Shown in pieces: positions 1 through 6,328 of a stretch of 11,750 bases of DNA (positions within the stretch are counted from its first letter, which is position 1; each line of letters starts with the position of its first letter). The translations under genes and the position numbers were made by a program. This stretch comes from Oscillospiraceae bacterium (lineage in GTDB: Bacteria; Bacillota; Clostridia; Oscillospirales; Oscillospiraceae). The notes below the pieces were generated by a model that saw only the letters and a program-made list of their open reading frames with translations, had not been told where the DNA came from and did not search any database. Location of the stretch: the NCBI GenBank assembly GCA_020025295.1, contig JAHHSJ010000058.1, positions 1 through 11,750 of the forward strand, read 5' to 3'.

Positions 1-96
1 ATAGAGCGGTGTAAATCCGCAGAGCCCCATTATAGTGAAAAAGAGGAAAGTAGTCAAATTTCGACAAAAAAGAAAGGGGTGCAGAGAGAATTATCA
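1..96. other. Intergenic start of window, no gene seen
   Basis: No supported gene lies here. A short inverted repeat (GCGG at 6-9, CCGC at 17-20) is too weak to call a terminator. A GTG at 79 is in frame with glmM and follows a purine-rich stretch. It lies upstream of the glmM promoter and outside the family's conserved N-terminus, so I do not use it as a start. Confidence 0.5.
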
Positions 97-125
97 GTGA
101 CAATTAGAAAAGACTATGATATAAT
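97..125 (+). promoter_or_regulatory. Vegetative promoter of glmM
   Basis: GTGACA at 97-102 (five of six consensus bases), a 17-base spacer and a perfect TATAAT at 120-125 make a sigma-A-type promoter. Transcription would begin near 132, about 28 bases before the ATG at 160. This supports the ATG at 160 over any upstream in-frame start. Confidence 0.75.
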
Positions 126-159
126 GACGGGGCAAAATGCTCAGAAAAGGAGATTCATT

Positions 160-1509
160 ATGGGCAGATATTTTGGAACAGATGGATTCCGTGGTGAAGC
201 CAATGTCAATCTGACGGTGGAGCACGCCTATCGTGTGGGGCGGTTTTTGGGCTGGTACTACGGAAAGCGCTTGAATAAGAAAGCACGGGTGCTGATTGGT
301 AAGGACACCCGCCGTTCCAGCTATATGCTGGAGGATGCACTCAGCTGTGGCCTGACGGCATCCGGAGCGGATGTGTGTCTGCTCCATGTCACCACCACTC
401 CCAGCGTGGCATATGTGACCCGCACCGAGGATTTTGACTGCGGCGTGATGATTTCTGCAAGCCATAATCCCTATTACGATAACGGCATCAAGCTCATCAA
501 CGAGCGTGGTGAGAAGATGGAACAGGAAACCATCGATCAGGTGGAGGCTTATCTGGACGGAGAGCATGAGGAAGTGCCTTATGCGGTCCGGGATGAGTTG
601 GGCTCTACTTATGACTATGCCGCCGGACGCAACCGCTATGTGGGTTACCTCATCAGCCTTGCTACCCGTTCCTACCGTGGTATGCGGGTGGGCTTGGACT
701 GTGCCAACGGCAGCTCTTGGATGATTGCCAAGAATGTGTTCAACGCATTGGGTGCCAAGACCTATGTGATCCATGACGAACCGGACGGACTGAACATCAA
801 TCTGGACTGCGGTTCCACCCATGTGGAGTCCCTTCGGGAGTTGGTGCTCAGTGAGCATCTGGACATCGGCTTCGCCTTTGACGGCGACGCGGACCGCTGC
901 ATCGCTGTGGACGAAAACGGCAATGTAGTAGACGGCGATCTCATTATGTATCTCTGCGCAGCTTATATGCGTGAGCACGGTCAGCTGGCCAATAATACGG
1001 TGGTCACGACCGTCATGTCCAATTTCGGCCTTTATAAGGCTCTGGATGCTGCCGGAATTGATTATGAAAAGACTGCCGTGGGCGATAAGTATGTCTATGA
1101 AGATATGCTGGCCAACGGTCACCGCATCGGCGGCGAGCAGTCCGGTCATATCATCTTCAGCCAGTACGCCACCACCGGTGACGGTATTTTGACCGCAATC
1201 AAGGTGATGGAAGCCGTTCTGGAGAAGAAAATGCCCCTGAGTGAGCTGGTGGCGCCGGTGCGTATCTATCCTCAGGTGCTGAAGAATATCCGGGTCCGCA
1301 GCAAGCCGGAGGCACAGAACGATCCTGTTGTGCAGGAAGCCGTTCAAGCCGTGGCGGAAACCTTGGGAGATACCGGTCGCATTCTCGTTCGGGAAAGCGG
1401 AACGGAGCCGCTCATCCGTGTGATGGTGGAGGCAGAAACGCTGGAAGAGTGCGAAACGCATGTGGAAAGTGTCCTCAAGGTGATTCGTGCGCAGGGCCAC
1501 GCAGTGTAA
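160..1509 (+). CDS. glmM: Phosphoglucosamine mutase GlmM
   Basis: Cytoplasmic enzyme converting glucosamine-6-phosphate to glucosamine-1-phosphate, on the route to UDP-N-acetylglucosamine for peptidoglycan. The 449-residue product has the normal family length and begins with the typical GRYFGTDGFRG. Visible motifs are the phosphoserine loop ISASHNP (98-104, catalytic Ser101), the magnesium loop DGDADR (241-246), the sugar-binding GGEQSG (324-329) and the phosphate-binding RESGTEP (411-417). The GlmM-type N-terminus and full set of motifs separate it from phosphomannomutases. The frame stays open back to a GTG at 79, but AAGGAG at 147-152 and the promoter at 97-125 place the start at 160. It appears to be a single-gene unit, ending at a terminator shared with the convergent small gene. 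Confidence 0.96.
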   Translation: MGRYFGTDGFRGEANVNLTVEHAYRVGRFLGWYYGKRLNKKARVLIGKDTRRSSYMLEDALSCGLTASGADVCLLHVTTTPSVAYVTRTEDFDCGVMISASHNPYYDNGIKLINERGEKMEQETIDQVEAYLDGEHEEVPYAVRDELGSTYDYAAGRNRYVGYLISLATRSYRGMRVGLDCANGSSWMIAKNVFNALGAKTYVIHDEPDGLNINLDCGSTHVESLRELVLSEHLDIGFAFDGDADRCIAVDENGNVVDGDLIMYLCAAYMREHGQLANNTVVTTVMSNFGLYKALDAAGIDYEKTAVGDKYVYEDMLANGHRIGGEQSGHIIFSQYATTGDGILTAIKVMEAVLEKKMPLSELVAPVRIYPQVLKNIRVRSKPEAQNDPVVQEAVQAVAETLGDTGRILVRESGTEPLIRVMVEAETLEECETHVESVLKVIRAQGHAV

Positions 1510-1513
1510 TCAA

Positions 1514-1549
1514 AAAAAGAAGGCATGGTGAAAACCATGCCTTCTTTTT
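1514..1549. terminator. Bidirectional terminator between glmM and the 56-aa gene
   Basis: A perfect 10-bp stem (1519-1528 with 1535-1544) around a six-base TGAAAA loop is extended by A's on the left and T's on the right. It therefore gives a U-tract in both directions. It follows the glmM stop by a few bases, and the minus-strand stop at 1554 is just as close, so it probably serves both genes. Confidence 0.9.
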
Positions 1550-1553
1550 GGGC

Positions 1554-1724
1554 TTAAAGGCCCATTGCGTCGGACAGATCCTCCACGGCCTCGGAAAAGA
1601 CCTTGAAGGCGTGCTTTGCCTTTTTCTTCATGGGATTCTTCTTCATGGGAGCGCAGGCGACGCCGATGGCGGTGCCTGCAGCCAGACCGATGCCGATGCC
1701 CTTCATCAACTGCTTGTTATTCAT
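1554..1724 (-). CDS. Small membrane-anchored protein, function unknown (56 aa)
   Basis: Not a gene I can name. A strong Shine-Dalgarno (AAAAGGAGGG) precedes the ATG, and the stop abuts the shared terminator at 1514-1549. Together these support a real short gene. The 56-residue product begins MNNKQLMKG. Residues 9-25 form a glycine- and alanine-rich hydrophobic segment with GxGxG and GxxxG-like spacing (GIGIGLAAGTAIG), and two cysteine/alanine residues close it. A lysine-rich stretch (about 28-38, with two PMKK repeats) and an amphipathic acidic C-terminus follow. This layout resembles YtxH-like or glycine-zipper small membrane proteins, but the similarity is one of composition only. It is convergent with glmM and divergent from pyrC. 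Confidence 0.72.
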   Translation of the reverse strand: MNNKQLMKGIGIGLAAGTAIGVACAPMKKNPMKKKAKHAFKVFSEAVEDLSDAMGL

Positions 1725-1788
1725 AAGTCACCCTCCTTTTCAAGTGCAAATGTATCTTGCCCAGTTCGTGAAAAAACATGAAAAAAAT

Positions 1789-1817
1789 TTGATTTGAAAC
1801 AGGGGATGGATTATAAT
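1789..1817 (+). promoter_or_regulatory. Vegetative promoter of the pyrC operon
   Basis: TTGATT at 1789-1794, a 17-base spacer and a perfect TATAAT at 1812-1817. The expected start near 1824 leaves a leader of about 75 bases. That leader has a small hairpin (1833-1839 with 1848-1854) but no terminator, so I see no PyrR-type attenuator. Confidence 0.75.
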
Positions 1818-1876
1818 AGTAAAAGAGAAATTCTGTGCATTCATAAGTGCGCAGTAAGGTCATAGAGTATGAAAAA

Positions 1877-1893
1877 CGATAAGGAGCGATAAG
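1877..1893 (+). repeat. Direct CGATAAG repeat around the pyrC ribosome binding site
   Basis: CGATAAG occurs at 1877-1883 and again at 1887-1893, a 10-base period. The Shine-Dalgarno AAGGAG (1881-1886) overlaps the first copy and abuts the second. The spacing from AAGGAG to the ATG is 12 bases, longer than usual. The repeat is certain. A role in translation control is only a guess. Confidence 0.5.
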
Positions 1894-1898
1894 TAATC

Positions 1899-3185
1899 AT
1901 GAAATTATTGATTAAAAACGGAACCTTGATCGATCCTGTTCTGGAAACCATGCAAAAGACGGATATTCTCGTTGAGGATGACCTGATTTCTGCCATTGGT
2001 GAGGGATTGGAGGATGCGGAAGCACGGGTCATTGACGCCGAAGGCTGTGCCATCAGCGCCGGACTCATTGATATGCATGTCCACTTCCGTGATCCCGGAT
2101 TTACTTATAAGGAGGATATTATTTCCGGCTCTCATGCGGCAGCCCACGGTGGTTTTACCACAGTGACCTGTATGCCCAATACGAAGCCCACCATTGATAC
2201 CCCTGAGTGGGTCAAGTATGTGTATGACCGGGCCGAGGAGGGAAGCGGTATCCATGTCCTTCCCATCGCTGCCGTCTCCAAGGGACAGCTGGGCGAGGAG
2301 CTGACCGATGCGGAAGCACTGAAAAAGGCCGGAGCGGCGGCTCTTTCCGATGACGGCCGTCAGGTGATGAATGCCAATCTGATGCGTGACGCACTGATCT
2401 GCGCCAGCCGTCAGAACATGGTGATCCTCTCTCACTGTGAGGACGAGAACATGGTGAAAAACTATGCCGTCAACGAGGGACGCATTTCCCGTCAGCTGGG
2501 TCTGCCCGGTCGTCCTGCCATCGCAGAGGAACTGATGGTGATGCGGGATGCCATGCTGGCAGAGGAAACCCAGAGTGCGGTGCATATCTGCCATATTTCT
2601 ACCGGCAAAGCCGTGGACATCGTCCGTAAATTCAAGAAAAAGGGCGTTAAAATCACCTGTGAAACCTGCCCCCAGTACTTTACCCTGACCCACAGCGAGG
2701 TGCTGACGCAGGGTGCTGCCGCCCGTGTGAATCCGCCCCTGCGGAACACCCGTGATATGCAGGCTGTGCTGGAAGGCGTCAAGGACGGCACCATCGACTG
2801 CATCGTGACCGACCACGCTCCTCACTCCGAGGAGGAGAAGGCACGGGGACTGGAGAAGGCACCCAGCGGAATGGTGGGTCTGGAGACCTCTCTGGCCATC
2901 ACCCTGACCCAGCTCTATCATACCGGCGAGATGACCCTGCCTCAGATTCTGGCCAAGATGACGGTGAATCCGGCACATATTCTTGGCCTGGAGAAGGGCC
3001 GTGTGGCCGTGGGCTGTGACGCTGACCTGACCATCTTTGATCCCAATGAAGAGTGGGTGGTGGATGCGTCCAAGTTTGCATCCAAGGGCAGAAATACCCC
3101 CTTCAACGGCAAGACTCTGAAGGGAAGAGTGAAATATACCATTGCCGCAGGCAAGGTTGTTTATGAGGACGGAGGAGAAGAATAA
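1899..3185 (+). CDS. pyrC: Dihydroorotase PyrC, class I
   Basis: Zinc amidohydrolase that closes N-carbamoyl-L-aspartate to dihydroorotate, the third step of de novo UMP synthesis. The 428-residue length fits bacterial class I enzymes. The N-terminal beta domain is followed by the metal motif DMHVHFRDPG (ligands His60, His62). Further active-site residues are Asp152 in LSDDG, His179 in LSHCED, His232 in HICHIS and Asp305 in the TDHAPH motif, all at positions usual for the family. The C-terminal part (GLEKGRVAVGCDADL) is the typical amidohydrolase return strand. It is the first gene of the pyrimidine operon. Its TAA overlaps the pyrF ATG by one base, implying translational coupling. Allantoinase and hydantoinase relatives are possible by fold, but context and motifs favour PyrC. 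Confidence 0.95.
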   Translation: MKLLIKNGTLIDPVLETMQKTDILVEDDLISAIGEGLEDAEARVIDAEGCAISAGLIDMHVHFRDPGFTYKEDIISGSHAAAHGGFTTVTCMPNTKPTIDTPEWVKYVYDRAEEGSGIHVLPIAAVSKGQLGEELTDAEALKKAGAAALSDDGRQVMNANLMRDALICASRQNMVILSHCEDENMVKNYAVNEGRISRQLGLPGRPAIAEELMVMRDAMLAEETQSAVHICHISTGKAVDIVRKFKKKGVKITCETCPQYFTLTHSEVLTQGAAARVNPPLRNTRDMQAVLEGVKDGTIDCIVTDHAPHSEEEKARGLEKAPSGMVGLETSLAITLTQLYHTGEMTLPQILAKMTVNPAHILGLEKGRVAVGCDADLTIFDPNEEWVVDASKFASKGRNTPFNGKTLKGRVKYTIAAGKVVYEDGGEE

Positions 3186-4108
3186 TGTCATTTGATGTGC
3201 TACAAAAGAAAATCGTTGAGAAGAAGAATCCCACCATTGCCGGTCTGGATGCCCGTATCGAGTATGTGCCGGAACACATCCGTGCCAAGTATACCGCCCA
3301 GTACGGCGAGACCTTGCAGGCTGCCGTGGAGGCCATCTTTGAGTTCAACTGCGGTCTGATTGACGCTCTGTGCGACATCGTCCCCGCGGTGAAGCCTCAG
3401 TCCGCATATTATGAGAATTTGGGTTGGCGCGGCATGGAAATGCTGGAGCGCACCATTCAGTACGCCAAGAGCAAGGGCCTCTATGTGGTGGCTGATATCA
3501 AACGCGGCGACATCGGCGCTACCGCCAGCGCATACAGCGAAGGCTGGCTGGGCCGCACCACCGTGGGTGAGAGCCAGTTTGCTACCTTTGACGCTGACTG
3601 CGTTACTCTGAACGGCTACATGGGCGCCGACGCCATCAACCCCTTCCTTCAGGACTGCGAGCGCTTTGATAAGTGCGTGTTCGCTCTGGTCCGTACCTCG
3701 AATAAGTCTGCCGTCGATTTGCAGGACCAGATGTGCGGTGACAAGCATGTTTACGAGGTCATGGGCGACCTGACCATGCAGTGGGCCGGCGAAACTCTGG
3801 GTGAGTACGGCTATAACCGTGTGGGTGCCGTCACCGGCGCTACCTATCCTGAGCAGATCAAGACCCTCCGTGCCCAGATGCCTCACACCTTCTTCCTGGT
3901 GCCCGGCTACGGCGCTCAGGGCGGTACCGCTGCCGATGTGCAGTATGCCTTTGATGAGAACGGCCACGGCGCCATCGTCAACTCTTCCCGCGGCATTATG
4001 TGCGCATGGAAGAAGACCGGAAATAACGGCACCGACTATCAGGAGGCCGCTCGCAACGTTGCCATCGAGATGCGCGATGACATCTGCAGATATATCACCA
4101 TTCGATAA
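3185..4108 (+). CDS. pyrF: Orotidine 5'-phosphate decarboxylase PyrF, long (type 2) form
   Basis: Catalyses the last step of UMP synthesis, OMP to UMP plus CO2, in the cytoplasm. The product is 307 residues, like the long type 2 family found in Mycobacterium, Myxococcus, Bacteroides and many Clostridia, rather than the roughly 230-240-residue Bacillus/E. coli form. The catalytic motif DIKRGDIG lies at 104-111, with Lys106 between Asp104 and Asp109. Conserved blocks near the N-terminus (AGLDARIEYVPE, VKPQSAYYE) and the late phosphate-binding region (VPGYGAQGG, VNSSRG) are present. The start overlaps the pyrC stop (TAATG), and the Shine-Dalgarno sits inside the end of pyrC (GGAGGAGAAG). pyrK follows after 20 bases. 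Confidence 0.94.
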   Translation: MSFDVLQKKIVEKKNPTIAGLDARIEYVPEHIRAKYTAQYGETLQAAVEAIFEFNCGLIDALCDIVPAVKPQSAYYENLGWRGMEMLERTIQYAKSKGLYVVADIKRGDIGATASAYSEGWLGRTTVGESQFATFDADCVTLNGYMGADAINPFLQDCERFDKCVFALVRTSNKSAVDLQDQMCGDKHVYEVMGDLTMQWAGETLGEYGYNRVGAVTGATYPEQIKTLRAQMPHTFFLVPGYGAQGGTAADVQYAFDENGHGAIVNSSRGIMCAWKKTGNNGTDYQEAARNVAIEMRDDICRYITIR

Positions 4109-4128
4109 GAGAAAAGGAGGCAGACATC

Positions 4129-4887
4129 GTGTCGGTCCAGAAGATTTGTAAAATTCTCAGCGTAGAAAAGCTGAATGAGGATGCCATCTCTCTTTGGCTG
4201 GAGGCCGGAGAAATGGCGGAAACAGCCCAGGTGGGTCAGTTTGTCAATATTAAGTGCGGCGAAGGCTTGCTGCTGCGCCGTCCCATCTCCATCTGCCGTG
4301 TGGAAGGCAGTAAGCTGAATGTGGTCTATGAGGTGCGTGGCGAAGGCACTCGTTGGATGTCCCAGCGTCAGCCCGGCGAAGAGCTGGATGTGCTGGGCCC
4401 TCTGGGTCACGGCTTTACCTACCCCGACGGCAAGGTTCTGGTGGTGGGCGGCGGCATCGGCGTGCCTCCCATGCTGAATACCGCCATTCAGGCTCCTCGG
4501 GGCGCCATTGCCTGCATCGGCTTCCGTAATGCGGACAAGGTGATGCTGGCTAAGGAGTTTGAGGACTGCTGCGAGCAGGTTTACCTGTCCACCGACGACG
4601 GTTCTCTGGGCGTGCACAGCTATGTGGCCGGTATCGTGGATACCGCCCTCTCCGAGCATCCGGACATCAAGGCGGTTATGGCCTGCGGTCCTCGCATCAT
4701 GCTGAAAACCGTGTTCGACGCTGCCAAGGCGCACGGCGTGCCCTGTCAGGTGAGCATGGAAGAGCGTATGGGCTGCGGCGTGGGCGCTTGCTTGGTCTGT
4801 GCCTGCAAGATGGCCGGCGGCGAGCATAAGCATGTCTGTAAGGACGGCCCCGTATTTGATGCAGAGGAGGTGTCTTGGGATGACTAA
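4129..4887 (+). CDS. pyrK: Dihydroorotate dehydrogenase electron transfer subunit PyrK
   Basis: Iron-sulfur flavoprotein that passes electrons from the FMN of PyrD to NAD+ in class 1B dihydroorotate dehydrogenase. The 252-residue product starts at a GTG placed eight bases after AGGAGG (4115-4120). The FAD-binding beta-barrel motif RRPISI is at 50-55 and the nucleotide-binding GGGIGVPP at 107-114. The C-terminal [2Fe-2S] site is Cys216, Cys221, Cys224 and Cys237 (C-x4-C-x2-C-x12-C). An extra Cys226 lies inside the cluster loop. It overlaps pyrD by eight bases, fitting co-translation of the two subunits. Ferredoxin reductases such as sulfhydrogenase gamma subunits share this fold, but the adjacent pyrD settles the assignment. 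Confidence 0.94.
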   Translation: MSVQKICKILSVEKLNEDAISLWLEAGEMAETAQVGQFVNIKCGEGLLLRRPISICRVEGSKLNVVYEVRGEGTRWMSQRQPGEELDVLGPLGHGFTYPDGKVLVVGGGIGVPPMLNTAIQAPRGAIACIGFRNADKVMLAKEFEDCCEQVYLSTDDGSLGVHSYVAGIVDTALSEHPDIKAVMACGPRIMLKTVFDAAKAHGVPCQVSMEERMGCGVGACLVCACKMAGGEHKHVCKDGPVFDAEEVSWDD

Positions 4888-5800
4888 TCAGGTGGATATG
4901 TCCGTCACTTTGGCGGGAATGACGATGAAGAACCCTGTGGTGGTGGCTTCCGGTACCTTCGGTTTTGGCCGTGAGTACGGTCAGTTCTATCCCATCGACG
5001 AGCTGGGCGGCATCTGCGTGAAGGGTCTTACCCTCCACCGCAGAGAGGGCAATCCTCCTCCCCGTATTGCCGAGACCCCTATGGGCATCCTGAACTCCGT
5101 TGGATTGCAGAATCCCGGCGTGGACGGCTTTATCGAGCATGAGCTGCCGGAGCTGAAGAAGCACGACCTCCGCATTATTGCCAATATCTCCGGTAATACC
5201 CCTGAGGAGTACGGCATCATGTGCGAAAAGCTCAGCGAGGCCGGCGTGGATATGATTGAAGTGAACATCTCCTGCCCCAATGTCAAGGCTGGCGGATTGC
5301 AGTACGGCGTTGTGCCTTCTATGGCAGCTGAAGTGACCCGGGAAGCGAAGAAGCACTCCACCGTCCCTGTGATGGTGAAGCTCTCTCCCAATGTCACCGA
5401 CATCACCGAAATCGCCCGGGCCGTGGAAGACGCCGGAGCCGATGCGGTATCCCTTATCAACACCCTGCGCGGTATGCGCATTGATGTGAATACCCACCGT
5501 CCCATCCTGAAGATGAACACCGGCGGTCTGTCCGGCCCTGCGGTGCTGCCTGTGGCCGTGCGTATGGTCTGGGAAGTGTCCAATGCGGTGAAGATTCCCG
5601 TGCTGGGCATGGGCGGCGTGGCAAAGGGCGAGGACGCAGCCCAGTTGATGCTGGCTGGCGCTACCGCAGTTGCCGTGGGTACGGCCTGCTTTGCCGATCC
5701 CTATGCTCCCCTTCATGTCCGTGACGGACTGGCGGAAATTGCTGCGGCTCAGGGTATGTCCCGCGTTTCTGAACTGACCGGTCAGGTCAAACCTTGGTAA
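4880..5800 (+). CDS. pyrD: Dihydroorotate dehydrogenase catalytic subunit PyrD (class 1B)
   Basis: FMN enzyme oxidising dihydroorotate to orotate, partnered with PyrK. The ATG at 4880 is chosen because AGGAGG (4865-4870) lies nine bases upstream and the protein then begins with the family's usual strand. The frame opens further upstream inside pyrK, without family similarity. The product has 306 residues, normal for class 1B. Motifs are ASGTFGFG near the N-terminus, VKGLTL with its FMN-contacting lysine, the NSVGLQNPG substrate loop, and NISCPN with catalytic Cys132. A catalytic cysteine, rather than serine, marks class 1. The FMN phosphate loops GMGGVAKGEDA and GATAVAVGTA follow. It is the last gene of the operon, ending at the terminator at 5807-5841. 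Confidence 0.95.
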   Translation: MTNQVDMSVTLAGMTMKNPVVVASGTFGFGREYGQFYPIDELGGICVKGLTLHRREGNPPPRIAETPMGILNSVGLQNPGVDGFIEHELPELKKHDLRIIANISGNTPEEYGIMCEKLSEAGVDMIEVNISCPNVKAGGLQYGVVPSMAAEVTREAKKHSTVPVMVKLSPNVTDITEIARAVEDAGADAVSLINTLRGMRIDVNTHRPILKMNTGGLSGPAVLPVAVRMVWEVSNAVKIPVLGMGGVAKGEDAAQLMLAGATAVAVGTACFADPYAPLHVRDGLAEIAAAQGMSRVSELTGQVKPW

Positions 5801-5806
5801 TTTGTG

Positions 5807-5841
5807 AAAAAACCGCTCCATGTACCATGGAGCGGTTTTTT
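5807..5841. terminator. Bidirectional terminator after pyrD
   Basis: A stem of up to 16 bp (5807-5822 with 5826-5841) has a GC-rich core (CCGCTCC/GGAGCGG), a minimal TAC loop, and A and T runs on its two sides. It closes the pyr operon on the plus strand. The minus-strand small gene stops at 5843, directly beside it. Confidence 0.92.
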
Positions 5842-5842
5842 G

Positions 5843-6034
5843 TTACTCCTCTTCGTCCTCCTCGTCCCAGACCGGAGGCAGGGAGGAGGAAAAGAGGTCC
5901 ATGTCCGCCTCCAGTTCGTCCTGATTTTCCGGCTGAGTAGGCACCATCCCGGTGCACTCGTTGGAGGAAACCACATTGGAAATCTGGGGCATCAGGTCAA
6001 TGGGCAGTTTTTTATGCTTGTTCTTTTTGCTCAT
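5843..6034 (-). CDS. Small acidic-tailed hypothetical protein (63 aa)
   Basis: I do not recognise this family. The ATG follows AAAAGGAGCTG at a good distance and overlaps the TGA of the preceding small gene as ATGA, so the two are probably translated together. The 63-residue product is soluble, with no membrane segment. It has a strongly basic N-terminus (MSKKNKHKK), a middle with a single cysteine (SSNECTGMVP), and an acidic C-terminus rich in Asp and Glu after residue 38, ending DEEDEEE. Such charge polarity could suit a nucleic-acid or protein adaptor, but that is speculation. Its stop abuts the terminator shared with pyrD. Confidence 0.7.
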   Translation of the reverse strand: MSKKNKHKKLPIDLMPQISNVVSSNECTGMVPTQPENQDELEADMDLFSSSLPPVWDEEDEEE

Positions 6035-6213
6035 TTGGAATGCAGCTCCTTTTCCCAGCGGTCTGCAAAGGAACGCAGTTCCCCGGTGGAGTGGATGTCG
6101 GTCATATGCTCCATGGCCGACTGCTGTACCTTCTTGGGCAGCTTAACAAAGAACCCGTCTGCGGCAGAGCTGCATCGCAGCAGCTCGTGAAGATCAGAAT
6201 AGTGCTCCTTCAT
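6031..6213 (-). CDS. Small hypothetical protein (60 aa), first gene of a two-gene unit
   Basis: No function can be named. The ATG follows a GAGGTGATTTC ribosome binding site, and the stop overlaps the next gene's start (ATGA). The 60-residue product is predicted to be helical and soluble. The segment from about residue 20 (FFVKLPKKVQQ, then HMTDIHSTGELRSFADRW) has the pattern LPxxVQ followed by DxIxSxxxLRxxA. I recall this pattern from many short uncharacterised Firmicutes proteins, but from memory only and without a search. The gene is divergent from the DUF4349 lipoprotein gene, and the 115-base AT-rich spacer must hold promoters for both. I could not pick a convincing minus-strand promoter. 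Confidence 0.7.
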   Translation of the reverse strand: MKEHYSDLHELLRCSSAADGFFVKLPKKVQQSAMEHMTDIHSTGELRSFADRWEKELHSK

Positions 6214-6234
6214 GAAATCACCTCAAGGACAGCT

Positions 6235-6261
6235 TGGACAAAAATTTTGAAAAAATACAAT
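6235..6261 (+). promoter_or_regulatory. Possible vegetative promoter upstream of the DUF4349 gene
   Basis: TGGACA at 6235-6240 and TACAAT at 6256-6261 resemble -35 and -10 boxes, but the spacer is only 15 bases. It may be a weak second promoter beside the ECF-type signature just downstream, or chance in AT-rich DNA. Confidence 0.3.
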
Positions 6262-6267
6262 TTGCAG

Positions 6268-6295
6268 GGAACTTTTTTCGTGCGCCTCCGTCTTA
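6268..6295 (+). promoter_or_regulatory. Candidate ECF-sigma promoter of the DUF4349 lipoprotein gene
   Basis: GGAACTT at 6268-6274, 15 bases, then GTCTTA at 6290-6295 fits the classic extracytoplasmic-function promoter (GGAACTT-N15-GTCTAA in E. coli sigma-E). Written as AAC-N16-CGTC, it has the same spacing as the element before the ECF sigma gene at 8003-8028. The predicted start is near 6302, ahead of the ribosome binding site at 6316-6321. Seen directly in sequence; use by the local sigma factor is inferred. Confidence 0.55.
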
Positions 6296-6328
6296 GAGAT
6301 ATCAGACCAAACGGAAAGGAGCATGAAA

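Noticed and set aside
94..1500. Long open frame antisense to glmM
   Set aside because: It mirrors the codon structure of glmM, has no ribosome binding site, and its translation is His/Gln-rich without any domain.
1905..3191. Long open frame antisense to pyrC
   Set aside because: Same mirror effect of GC-rich third positions. pyrC has every catalytic residue of its family, and the opposite frame has none.
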